Shown here piece by piece: positions 44,674 through 56,641 of a DNA stretch of 64,000 bases. The stretch is from Argyresthia goedartella (Eukaryota; Arthropoda; Insecta; Lepidoptera; Argyresthiidae). The stretch covers positions 34,922,906-34,986,905 of the forward strand of contig OX463818.1 in the NCBI GenBank assembly GCA_949825045.1. The letters are read 5' to 3'. Made by a program: the position numbers and the translations under genes. Below the pieces are notes generated by a model. That model did not search any database and was not told where the DNA came from. It was given only the letters and a program-made list of their open reading frames with translations. How positions within the stretch are numbered: position 1 is the first letter of the stretch; every line of letters starts with the position of its first letter.

Positions 44674-47600
44674 ATGGACATGAATAATTTTATTCATAAC
44701 TTTACTCTGACTCAGGATACGATGTACCTGTCTAATGACTATAGAAAATTAGTAGCTATATTGTTAGCATATAATATATGCGACGCAGCTATAGTTGGTT
44801 TAACCAAGTTCAACTTTACATCAGCTGTTTTTGTTGAACAGACTAATCAGAATCCTGCTTATGTTAAGAGAAAGATGACATGCACCCCTATTGGGAATTC
44901 ACCGGTTACTAATACTTTGCATGCAACATTGGAATCTGTTCCAAGTAATTTAAATTAGTTCATAAGACAATAGAGGAAATCTCTAGCATACAAGAGCTAC
45001 TAAATATGTCACAGGGTAAGCCCCACTTAAATATTATCCAGGGTCTACCTGGCAAAGAACTTGTATTAGAATAATAAAAAAAAAAAAACTGTCATCGACG
45101 TTATTTGTGTTACAGAAAAATGGTTAAAGGAAAATATGATATCTTTAAACATAAATAATTACAAAATTGACAGTTGTTACAATATAAAGACTGCTGATAG
45201 AGGTAGTTCTTTAATCTTAATAAAATAATATTAAGGTGAAACAACGGAAATATATTCTTAGACATATAGCGGTATCCTGTGTTAAGTTAAATAGCCATAT
45301 TATTGTTTATGTATACAGGCCTCCGAGGGATGAAAAAGGACTTGGCAATTTAGAAATATTTGAGAAAATAATAGAAGAAGTCCTCACTAAACTATGCAAT
45401 AACTGAAAATAGTTAATTATTTGTGGCGATCTTAATGTAGGTTTGCTTGTAGGAACAACAATGAAACAACGATTAATAACTTAATTCAAATCATTTAATT
45501 TATGTCATGTATTTCTAGAGCCGACTAGAATTACTGGTACCAGCTAAACTTGCTTAGATAACGTTTTTGTGACGGTGCATTCACAAGTAAAAATGTAATT
45601 AACTGCTTACCTCTGATCACAGCGGTCAAACAGTTTAATTCTCAATAGCTCTTAAGAATAAGACTGATCCTTCATTTTATAGGCCTCTTACATCCTTACA
45701 TTAGACTAGAGACGTATACACAAAATCTACTCAGACTTCTTCAACATTATTCAAACAGAATTCAATAAAGTTTTTAAATTACAGAAAGTCAGTGACTATA
45801 ACGGTCAAACTTTAATGACTGGGCAATGTTTGGTATTCGTAAAAGTAGAGTTATCTTGTATGACCTTTATGAACAAAAAACCTATAACTTAAACCTATAA
45901 GAGAAAATTTCATGACTGTTAAAAAATACTCCACAACTTTTAAGTTGGTATGTAGAACTGCAAAAACTTTATACATTAATAGAAAAATACAAAATTCAAA
46001 TAATGCTGATGTTGCTCGAGTTTTCGAAACATTCTTCACCAATGTACCCTTACTCACAACAGATCGTCTAAATTCATCTCATATGAAGCAGAGATTTTTT
46101 TTAAAAATAAAAAAATAACACTAGCGTCATTAATGTATATTTAAAATTTCATCATGTATATCCCCAGGACATTGTTAAAACGTTTAGATTACTTATCTTA
46201 AAAAATACTGAAGACCTGTGGGGTATAACAGACAAAGTTATTGGTTCAGTAATTGTAGTTATAGCCCCACATTTAGCTTATATATTCTATTATATATAGT
46301 TTTCCCATAACTCATGAAAGACAGTAAATTGATACCTCTGTTCAAGTCGGGATACCCTTTAAATTTTAGACCAATATCTGTTCTTCCAGCGCTAAGTAAT
46401 TAAAAAGATTATACTCAATCAAATTCAAGAGCTACTAAATACAAGAATTACAATTTCAAATACAAGAGCTACTAAATATGTCACAGGGTAAGCCCCACTT
46501 AAATATTATCCAGGGTCTACCTGGCAAAGAACTTGTATTAGAATAATAAAAAAAAAAAACTGTCATCGACGTTATTTGTGTTACAGAAAAATGGTTAAAG
46601 GAAAATATGATATCTTTAAACATAAATAATTACAAAATTGACAGTTGTTACAATATAAAGACTGCTGATAGAGGTATTTCTTTAATCTTAATAAAATAAT
46701 ATTAAGGTGAAACAACGGAAATATATTCTTAGACATATAGCGGTATCCTGTGTTAAGTTAAATAGCCATATTATTGTTTATGTATACAGGCCTCCGAGGG
46801 ATGAAAAAGGACTTGGCAATTTAGAAATATTTGAGAAAATAATAGAAGAAGTCCTCACTAAACTATGCAATAACTGAAAATAGTTAATTATTTGTGGCGA
46901 TCTTAATGTAGGTTTGCTTGTAGGAACAACAATGAAACAACGATTAATAACTTAATTCAAATCATTTAATTTATGTCATGTATTTCTAGAGCCGACTAGA
47001 ATTACTGGTACCAGCTAAACTTGCTTAGATAACGTTTTTGTGACGGTGCATTCACAAGTAAAAATGTAATTAACTGCTTACCTCTGATCACAGCGGTCAA
47101 ACAGTTTAATTCTCAATAGCTCTTAAGAATAAGACTGATCCTTCATTTTATAGGCCTCTTACATCCTTACATTAGACTAGAGACGTATACACAAAATCTA
47201 CTCAGACTTCTTCAACATTATTCAAACAGAATTCAATAAAGTTTTTAAATTACAGAAAGTCAGTGACTATAACGGTCAAACTTTAATGACTGGGCAATGT
47301 TTGGTATTCGTAAAAGTAGAGTTATCTTGTATGACCTTTATGAACAAAAAACCTATAACTTAAACCTATAAGAGAAAATTTCATGACTGTTAAAAAATAC
47401 TCCACAACTTTTAAGTTGGTATGTAGAACTGCAAAAACTTTATACATTAATAGAAAAATACAAAATTCAAATAATGCTGATGTTGCTCGAGTTTTCGAAA
47501 CATTCTTCACCAATGTACCCTTACTCACAACAGATCGTCTAAATTCATCTCATATGAAGCAGAGATTTTTTTTAAAAATAAAAAAATAACACTAGCGTCA

Positions 47601-49560
47601 TTAATGTATATTTAAAATTTCATCATGTATATCCCCAGGACATTGTTAAAACGTTTAGATTACTTATCTTAAAAAATACTGAAGACCTGTGGGGTATAAC
47701 AGACAAAGTTATTGGTTCAGTAATTGTAGTTATAGCCCCACATTTAGCTTATATATTCTATTATATATAGTTTTCCCATAACTCATGAAAGACAGTAAAT
47801 TGATACCTCTGTTCAAGTCGGGATACCCTTTAAATTTTAGACCAATATCTGTTCTTCCAGCGCTAAGTAATTAAAAAGATTATACTCAATCAAATTCAAG
47901 AGCTACTAAATACAAGAATTACAATTTCAAATATAAGAGCTACTAAATATGTCACAGGGTAAGCCCCACTTAAATATTATCCAGGGTCTACCTGGCAAAG
48001 AACTTGTATTAGAATAATAATAAAAAAAAACTGTCATCGACGTTATTTGTGTTACAGAAAAATGGTTAAAGGAAAATATGATATCTTTAAACATAAATAA
48101 TTACAAAATTGACAGTTGTTACAATATAAAGACTGCTGATAGAGGTAGTTCTTTAATCTTAATAAAATAATATTAAGGTGAAACAACGGAAATATATTCT
48201 TAGACATATAGCGGTATCCTGTGTTAAGTTAAATAGCCATATTATTGTTTATGTATACAGGCCTCCGAGGGATGAAAAAGGACTTGGCAATTTAGAAATA
48301 TTTGAGAAAATAATAGAAGAAGTCCTCACTAAACTATGCAATAACTGAAAATAGTTAATTATTTGTGGCGATCTTAATGTAGGTTTGCTTGTAGGAACAA
48401 CAATGAAACAACGATTAATAACTTAATTCAAATCATTTAATTTATGTCATGTATTTCTAGAGCCGACTAGAATTACTGGTACCAGCTAAACTTGCTTAGA
48501 TAACGTTTTTGTGACGGTGCATTCACAAGTAAAAATGTAATTAACTGCTTACCTCCGATCACAGCGGTCAAACAGTTTAATTCTCAATAGCTCTTAAGAA
48601 TAAGACTGATCCTTCATTTTATAGGCCTCTTACATACTTACATTAGACTAGAGAAGTATACACAAAATCTACTCAGACTTCTTCAACATTATTCAAACAG
48701 AATTCAATAAAGTTTTTAAATTACAGAAAGTCAGTGACTATAACGGTCAAACTTTAATGACTGGGCAATGTTTGGTATTCGTAAAAGTAGAGTTATCTTG
48801 TATGACCTTTATGAACAAAAAACCTATAACTTAAACCTATAAGAGAAAATTTCATGACTGTTAAAAAATACTCCACAACTTTTAAGTTGGTATGTAGAAC
48901 TGCAAAAACTTTATACATTAATAGAAAAATACAAAATTCAAATAATGCTGATGTTGCTCGAGTTTTCGAAACATTCTTCACCAATGTACCCTTACTCACA
49001 ACAGATCGTCTAAATTCATCTCATATGAAGCAGAGATTTTTTTTAAAAATAAAAAAATAACACTAGCGTCATTAATGTATATTTAAAATTTCATCATGTA
49101 TATCCCCAGGACATTGTTAAAACGTTTAGATTACTTATCTTAAAAAATACTGAAGACCTGTGGGGTATAACAGACAAAGTTATTGGTTCAGTAATTGTAG
49201 TTATAGCCCCACATTTAGCTTATATATTCTATTATATATAGTTTTCCCATAACTCATGAAAGACAGTCAATTGATACCTCTGTTCAAGTCGGGATACCCT
49301 TTAAATTTTAGACCAATATCTGTTCTTCCAGCGCTAAGTAATTAAAAAGATTATACTCAATCAAATTCTTCTTCAACCGTACAAAACAACTCCACGCCAA
49401 ACAACACGATTTCACTAGGGGTAAATCGACTACGGATATAGGTACCCTAGATTACCCTTATATCTCATATTTATTCTGATGGGAGGCCGCACAGGATGCT
49501 ATCGGAGTTTTTTGCGATCTGTCGAAGGCATTTGATATATTAAGTATTATAATTAATAAG
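44674..49560 (+). pseudogene. Degraded LINE with a triplicated middle segment
   Basis: An ORF1-like piece (44674-44958) is followed by an endonuclease relic (VICVTEKWLKEN, YRPPRDEKG, IICGDLN, LEPTRITGT). The reverse transcriptase start (NFRPISVLPALS) follows, and after the third copy FCDLSKAFD (49515-49545). Then the relic is cut off by the minus-strand LINE at 49560. The 1.47-kb middle segment is present three times in tandem (separate entry). Many stops are shared by all three copies, so decay preceded the triplication. Confidence 0.75.
44989..49368 (+). repeat. Three tandem copies of a 1,471-bp LINE segment
   Basis: Copies start at 44989, 46461 and 47932. They differ by only a handful of point changes (for example gaggtagttc/gaggtatttc and cctctgatc/cctccgatc) and A-run lengths. 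The junctions carry aagagctactaaatacaaga plus attacaatttcaaa, and the third copy ends before this at about 49368. caagagctactaaata occurs at both sides of each junction, suggesting microhomology-driven duplication. Confidence 0.92.
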
Positions 49561-52390
49561 CCTCAATAAATAATAACAAAGTTATTAACAGCAAGGTCTG
49601 TGTTTAGCTAGATTAACCTCATACAGTCCCGTCATTTAAGTAATCTTGAACATTGTAATATCACTTTTCCGGCAAAGTCGCTTTAACATAGTTTTTAAAT
49701 TGCTCAAAAGGTAATTTCAAGATCTCCAGAGGTAACTTGTAGAGAATGCACTGACCCTTGAAAGAATTGCTAACCCTCGCGAGTCTAAGCCAGGGCGCAA
49801 CTAGTCTGTGATTATGTCTTAGGTTAACATTACAGCTATCGCTAAGTTTGGAAAATTTTGTAAGGTTATTGCGTACATAAATTATATTTTCGAAAATAAA
49901 TTGACTAGCTACAATCAGTAGGTCAATTTATATAAAAAACTCTCTTAAGGAGTCTGTGCGTTTTAAATTATAAATGGTTCGAATAGCTCTTTTCAGTGTG
50001 ATAATGGATGAGATCTTAACTTGAAAATTAATATTGTAATTATTTGCTAGTTGGTTATATGAAAGTAGGTTGTTAATTTTGAAGAAAGTAGATTTTAATT
50101 TTATGTTTAAGATTAGAGGTATGTTTCTTTTAGTTTGGAGGCAGTTAGCCGGGATAGTATGAATTTATCGGTTCTTAGACCATAGGTATTATTGAATCCG
50201 GTTCTTAATATTTCTTTGTTTGTGACTTTTCTTTTTTTACTATTTTGTGTTCCACGGGTCGGAGGATATCACTCCTATCGTATAGTTCCACGAGTAAGCC
50301 AACTTTGACCATATTATGTATGGGTAAGACTTGACAGTGTTTAAATAGTATATCGTAGTTTCCATTACAGGCCAATTTAATATTTTTGTGAACAATTGTT
50401 TTTAGGATTCTCTGTTGAAGTGTATGAATTTTATCTATGTTAGTTTTGACTCCGAAAGTGCGATGTATATGTCACCGTACGATAGTCAAAACCGTTAGTT
50501 GATAAACTAACGCGGTATTTGATCAACTATCGACAGATAGTAAACCAGACCGACAGAATTTACGTTTCTTTTGTTCTTACATGTCCACGCTTCGCTGCGC
50601 TCGCCCCCTCTAGTCTTCACCTAAGCTACCGCAGTGTTGGACCTGGTATTTCGTTTAAAATTCAAATTTAAACCAGTTTACAATTTAACTGTTTTAACCG
50701 TTAGTTTATCAATTAACGCGTCATATAGTAAGCAGTACGCTGCAGTTTACTATTTGTCGATAGTTGACCAACTAACGATAAAAAACGTTAGTTGATCAAC
50801 TAACGATTTTGAAAATCTTACGGTGTCATATATATCGCGTAATACGTTTGTATGGTATCCTGGTTTTAACAATATTTTGCTTGAAAAATAGTGCACGAAG
50901 TTTGTTACATACTTTTTCGACATGAGGGCCCCAATTGAATCTATCGTCAATGGTAATACCAATAGGTACGTCGCCTGACTGACCCGGTCGATCGATGTGT
51001 AGTCGGCACAGTTGTTGCTCCTAGAATGGAGACAGCTATGACTGTGTGCGATTCTTTTGGCCGTCGTCGTGTCACTGCGATTATGGCTGGATGTTATGGG
51101 CATCATTTGAGTTTTTTGCGCGTTGAGAACTAGACTTGCGTCATGGGACCACTTGCACAGGGGCGTAAACTCAGTTTGGAGCATTTGAACTGCCCTCGTC
51201 ACGTTGGTGTGGGAGGCTATGAGGCAAGTGTCGTCCGCAAATTGGTACAAGGAAGCAGTGCTTGACGACATTTATGGCGTCATTGACGTATATGAGGTTA
51301 TGCAGTGGGCCCAGCACTGATCCCTGTGTCATTCCTATCGTGATGTCTACATTATCGCTGTGAGGTTCACCTACTCTGACCTTATAACTACACTTTCGTA
51401 AGTAGTCTCTGCACCAATTTAGAAGTGGGCCACGGATTCCAGAATTGCCTAATTTTTGTTTAAGTTGACCATGTTGTAGAGTATCAAAAGCCTTACTGTA
51501 ATCGATGAACCCTAGTAAGACGTGTTGTTTTTTATCTAAATAACAGTTAATTTCGTTTGTAAATTTTGAAAGGGGTTGAATAGTGCTTTTTTTGCCTAAC
51601 CATAAACCATTTTTGCTAAACCACATTGTGTTTCCGTTAAAATGTTGTTGAATTCGTAATAATGATGTAACTAATGATCCAGCTAAATATTTTTGGATTA
51701 TCTTATCAAGAATTGGCTAAATAGTAATTGGCCTATAATTAGAGTAAGTGTCCTCCTTACCCTTTTTATAAATTGGTCTGACAATTCCTTGTTTTAGTTC
51801 GTTCGGATATAGACATGATAAGACACCGGTGTTAATTAGTTTAGTGATGGCTAAAGTCATTTTATCTCCGGCTGTTTTTATATCAATGGGTCGGATTCGG
51901 TCATGTTCTGATGCTTGACACTAATATTGTGGATAATTTTCTTTATTTTATTATTTGTAGCTTTTTACAGTAAATCGATTTATCTGCTTTAGATGTATAT
52001 TCAGATTGATTGAGCGGCGGTATGTTGCAGCTAGGAACAATGTCTGTGACATTTTTAACGAATTCAGTGGCAAAGTTATTTGCTATAGAAATTTCATTAT
52101 TCCTGTCAACACGAAAAGCCTTCGTCATTACTTCATCAACCGGCCTCGTATTCCGTCTTGTTATGTTTTATATAATTTGCCACAATTTTCTAGGGTCTGT
52201 TTTATTGTCTGCATTTTTTTTTAACATTTGATTGTTGAGGGTTGGCACTACATAGAAGCCGAATGCATTGAAGTTGCGAAGATTAAACAATTTCTGACAT
52301 ATTTTAGAAAATACTACATGAAAGCCGATTTTATAAAACAATGGTGTATTTACAATAAACGTCACCGCACCAATAATGTTGTGAATCACG
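49560..52390 (-). pseudogene. LINE relic, reverse transcriptase to 3' UTR
   Basis: Minus strand from about 52390: a linker (NKTDPRKLWQII, then MTKAFRVDRNNEISIANNFA). The reverse transcriptase (51626-50850) has KKQHVLLGFIDYSKAFDTLQ, IGMTQGSVLGPL and YQFADDTCLIASHTN. A fold-back element (50469-50829) follows. The thumb region comes next, with the same C-terminus and 3' UTR as 40441-41290. Frameshifts at about 51650 and 51250, plus stops, make it dead. Confidence 0.8.
50469..50829. mobile_element. 361-bp fold-back MITE inside the LINE relic
   Basis: The left end (atgtcaccgtacgatagtca) and right end (complement of tgaaaatcttacggtgtcat) are inverted. Both lead into gttagttgat(a/c)aactaacg, and this palindromic motif recurs in between in both orientations. 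A sister fragment is at 28118-28245. Confidence 0.75.
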
Positions 52391-53279
52391 GAATAGTGGT
52401 TTAAACATAAACATCAACAAAAATTAAGTTACGATGGCTAGATTACTTACAGAATTTTTTATTACTTACTCCAAACGAAAGACTGACGTCCAAAAGAAGT
52501 TCAAAGTATATTCTTCGAGATGATACTATAATTAATGCTTAAATGCAGTTGTCAAATAACGAAATTAGCGTCGGCATTTTTTTTTAAAGTTGCGTTGATT
52601 GGGTACTTGGCAGTAGTGAAGAAAATATTTAAAACTGTAATGCTGAAAAGCATATATATAGTGGAACTTAATTTTGGCTTAATTTAATGTTTTTTTTGTT
52701 GTTAAAAACTATGGAATATATTTGTAACATAGAATATATAGTGGAACATAATTTTTGTTACATTAAATGTTTTTTTTTTTATGATAAAAACTTTTTTGTT
52801 GTAGCATTTTTGAAGTAGGTACATTATCAATTTATTTTAGGTTATGTTAGGTTTTGATTTTGGGATAGGTTTTGAGTTAGGTGAGATTTTGGGATAGGTT
52901 TGGTTAGGTTAGGTTTAGGGGGCAAATGTGGGGAGCCACGACCTAAACTGTCGATTTTTGTAAACTGATTAAAGCTTAATTTTTGTTTCCAAGAGTTTAC
53001 GATAAAATGTTTATGCTTCAGTAGGAATTTTCTGAAGGAGGTCAGATTCCAAGTTTGTGAAAGAAAGACTATTTAAACCAGTGGGCCTACGGGTCCCTTT
53101 TTTACGCGTGGACCCACTGCCAGCGCTTTTGCAGTCTGGTGGGTCTACCTACGGGCAAAAAAAAACCCATGGACCCACCAGTGGGTTTAGCGGGTGGGAC
53201 CACGGGTAACTATTATCTAATCTGTGACCACGGGTCGCGGCCCAAGCATCAAGAGTCAACAAACCCTTTGCAGTTGTTT
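52391..53279. other. AT-rich DNA with local duplication and TTAGG-like stretch
   Basis: atatatagtggaac(t/a)taattttg...ttaaatgtttttttt occurs twice (about 52655 and 52735). At 52840-52920 degenerate TTAGG/TTTTGGGATAGG units resemble the insect telomere motif but are too few and imperfect to call a telomere insertion. At 53075-53210 a cluster of GTGGGTCTAC / GGACCCACCAGTGG motifs forms inverted repeats. Confidence 0.35.
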
Positions 53280-53530
53280 GTAATGTAACTGTTTCCGGCA
53301 GAAAACAAGACGATATTATTTCGTGTTTTCGGGCATTCTTGATCTTCCACCGGGATGTGAAACATGTAGTCTTGTGGCTAGACAATTGTGCAGTACAAAA
53401 TAAAAATTGGGCTTTCCTGTTCTGGAGAGGGGTTATACTACAGCTAATTTACAGCGATTTGGATCCCATGAAATCAGTGGTTGTCAAGTTATTTCAGTTT
53501 TTAGTTAGCATGAAAATTTCCGGTTCATTC
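53280..53530 (+). pseudogene. Fragment of a transposon-derived protein (DNCxxQNKNW motif)
   Basis: The frame reads VVLWLDNCAVQNKNWAFLFW, preceded by KQDDIISCFRAFL. The DNCxxQNKN signature is typical of a nuclease-fold domain found in many transposon-derived insect proteins (DUF7869-type). Only this fragment is recognisable. It runs straight into the next exon-like block, but the composition changes abruptly. Confidence 0.4.
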
Positions 53531-53545
53531 CAAATTGCCAATCAG

Positions 53546-53683
53546 TCTGAGGGAGACAAGACTGCGAAGAAGTCATCCGCTGCTGTTGCTGCGCCCACGG
53601 TTGCTGCAGCGTCGGGCCCGGGTAAACGTCCTTCTAGCATCAGGCGCAAAGGTGCGCCGCCGGCGCCGGCAGCCAAGAAGTAG
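53546..53683 (+). CDS. Possible terminal exon of an unidentified gene
   Basis: After an acceptor-like ccaatcag, 45 codons run to TAG at 53681-53683. The composition is Ala/Lys/Pro-rich (KKSSAAVAAPTVAAASGPGK, then GAPPAPAAKK). GC content jumps above the flanks, as in genuine exons here. A basic, low-complexity C-terminal tail is common in ribosome- or chromatin-associated proteins, but I do not recognise the gene and no upstream exon is visible. It may be chance. Confidence 0.35.
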   Translation, partial: SEGDKTAKKSSAAVAAPTVAAASGPGKRPSSIRRKGAPPAPAAKK

Positions 53684-54239
53684 GTTGCAACTTCACTTAT
53701 CGCCGACAAACTCCGACCCGAAGTGTCTCCTTATTTGTGCGGGTTATACATGTTTTCTTTTGGCAGGTAGGTTTAATATTTGTCTGTTTTAGTTTATATT
53801 AGCGGTCATTATTTCATCTCACTTCAATCAATCAAAACAAAACAACTTGATTGTTGTCAATGTCAACTGTCATCTGTCACTTTATTCTTGTAATGTGCAT
53901 AGAGCGTAACGCACGCACACTGATTCGTCTAGAACATGCTAGCTGGACAAAATTATTTTTTGATTTCTAATGGCTTATTTTAGCTTGAATAGCAGTTAAT
54001 TGTTGTTACTAGTAGGATTCGAGACTATCCCGCAATTTTAGGGGGATATAAAAATAAATAACAAAGAAATATTTAAAAAAATACATATTTATTCAAAAGA
54101 AATACACACCTTTTGGAAATAAATAAAGAAAAATAAATTGAATAATTACAATGCACAAAATCAACGATATTTACAAAATTATAACTGTAACTTAAATTAA
54201 AAGGATCATAATAAAAACCTATTTCATTAAATAATTGAT
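53684..54239. other. Intergenic DNA
   Basis: AT-rich. No gene or recognised element. Confidence 0.35.
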
Positions 54240-55640
54240 GCCCTTAAGAACACCAACAGTACTGGTGACGATGGTATAGCCACAAAGATTATCAAGTAAA
54301 GCTGTGAGTAGTAGTATTGCACCGATTCTCTCTCATTTGACTAACTTATGCTTACAACACGGAACCTTTCCTGATCGCCTCAAGACTTCCATAGTAAAAC
54401 CAGTTTTTAAAAAAGACGATAGGGAAGATATCAACTGCTATAGACCCATAGCACTGATACCAATATTCTCCAAAATAGTTGAGAAGGCGATTTATGACAG
54501 GCTATACAAATTCTTTGAAAAACATAAAATATTGGTAGATGAACAAAAGGGTTTCAGGAAAAGTAAAAATATTAACATGGCAATATACGACTTTTTAAGT
54601 AAAATCATGACGAATGTTGATAATGATAAACCAGTCACGTCCCTATTTATGGACCTAACCAAGGCTTTTGATTATGTGGACCACAATTTACTCTTAGATA
54701 AACTATATGCATATGGTATTCGGGGTAACGCACATGATCTTATCAAATCTTATTTAAGTAATAGGAAACATAAAAAACAACTGACATTAAACATTAACTA
54801 TGAGGGTAGGCAAATAGAATAGACTGATACTACGAAATTCTTAGGACTTCACATCGACAACAACATGTCATGGAATACACACATAGACTTACTGAGCAAT
54901 AAACTAAGTAAATTTTCATGTTCTCTATATATGGTTTCTAAACAGGTCAACAGGGACACTGTTTTAACGGCATATTATGGATTTGTCAAGTCATCATTAC
55001 GTTATGGCATAATGTTCTGGGGAAATGCCACAAAAAAAGATGTTATATTTAAAGCACAAAAGAAATGTGTACGTGCAATATGTAAAATTATTAGTACTGA
55101 TACCTGTAAGGACCATTTTATTAATCTTAAGATCTTAACAGTACCATCGCTATACATATTTGAAACGGCAGTGTTTGTGAAATCCAATCTCCATCTTTTT
55201 AATTTCATGAAGGGCAAACGCAATCAAGACAAACTGAGCGCTAAGCCACGAAAAACTGCATACTATGATAAAAGTACATTTGGCATGATCACCAGAATAT
55301 ACAATAAACTACCGAAGACATTAAGAGCTACTAAAAATATAAATATCTTTAAATGTAATCTTAAAAAAATACTTATTGTAAAGGCATACTACACCATCAA
55401 TGATTTTCTTTCTGACATTTTATGAAGCTTGACATTATTCATTAATAACTTTTAATTTTGTGTGTGCATGCATGTGTTCTGTATTATTTAAGTCTAATTT
55501 TAGAATTCAAAACAAATGTTTGAACGCCTCACGGCAGATCGTAGTGATACACTTGCCTGTTATATTACAACCATCCTACAAACCTATGCTTCACCAAACA
55601 ATAAATATCTTTATCTTTATCTTATCTTTATCTGCAAAAC
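54240..55640 (+). pseudogene. LINE relic with internally deleted reverse transcriptase
   Basis: 54240-54298 reads ALKNTNSTGDDGIATKIIK. After a stop comes LKTSIVKPVFKKDDREDINC, YRPIALIPIFSKIVEKAIYD and TSLFMDLTKAFDYVDHNLLL to EGRQIE and a stop at 54820. The catalytic (F/Y)ADD box is missing because the frame jumps directly to TTKFLGLHIDNNMSW. The C-terminal domain follows (YGIMFWGNATKKDV, RIYNKLPKTLRATKNINIFK) to 55425. The tail is a run of tttatc units (55607-55635). Dead by deletion of the active site. Confidence 0.82.
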
Positions 55641-56641
55641 TACACTAAATCGATTTATTTACACATAAAAATACATTATTTAACAATAAAAATAAAAATT
55701 AAAATGTTGTACCGAGATCGCGCAATGAAATTTTATCTTAAATGAAATCTAAGGGTTATGTCTAAGTAATATAAAAAATTAGCCCGGGTACACGTGGATA
55801 CAAAAAGATATGGTCCTTTAAACTTTTAAAAAGGCAAAAAATACGCTTTTTTCAGACTAATCTTTAGACAGTTAAAAAGGACACAAAACAGACATTTAGG
55901 AGAGGTTTGAATATGATAACGTAATCTACATACCTTCAGCAACAAAATCCATAGCACAACACTTTTGGTTTTTCACAAAATAACTCATGAGACCCTTTCG
56001 ATCGTGTAGCAAAATTGCAAGTGACGAGAATTAATCAAATACAAAATCTAACACTCACCCTTTTACCTGTCATTACTTAATGACATCCGTACTTTGAAAC
56101 AAACAATTCTTGTAAATGTTCCCTCGGGATGTTGTTAATGACATGTGACCACTAATTCTTGGAAATTAGGAGGTGACTTTTGTCCAGCTAGCATGTTCTT
56201 GACGATTCAGTGTGGCACGGTGTGTTCCATTTTTATCAATAGCTTAATTTATTTTGTCCGTCCCGTGTCCGTTCCGTTCCACTTTTCTAATGATTATGGA
56301 TTCTTATCTTTCCGTCACTTTCACCTTTATTTTCCTGCCTGTATACAATTTTACATGTTAAAATGGAAACGAGACGAACTCGTTCCATTTACAAATACTT
56401 AGGTGTTAATATTTCTGCATTATTGATCCTTCTCTATGTTATGTATTATAGATGTTGTGTATATTTCGCTTACTTTCCCGGCATGCCCAGTGTGACTGGG
56501 TTTAGGCTTTTATTATTGATTATTATTATACATTATAGGCTAGTATATAATAGTCAGTTTTAATTAATTTATATATATATACATATATATATTATATTAT
56601 ATATTTATTTTAAAGTTATTGTAGTATATTTATTTTATTTT
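55641..56641. other. AT-rich DNA, includes possible LINE 5' UTR
   Basis: No gene. The AT-rich dinucleotide stretch 56560-56640 lies immediately before the start codon of the next LINE. Confidence 0.35.

Noticed and set aside
45851..49060. Pairs of 68-codon frames repeated at 45851/45912, 47322/47383 and 48793/48854
   Set aside because: They are the same chance frames copied by the 1,471-bp triplication of a dead LINE.
52840..52920. TTAGG-rich stretch as an interstitial telomere block
   Set aside because: Only two to three exact adjacent TTAGG units; the rest is degenerate T/G-rich sequence that is common in insect DNA.
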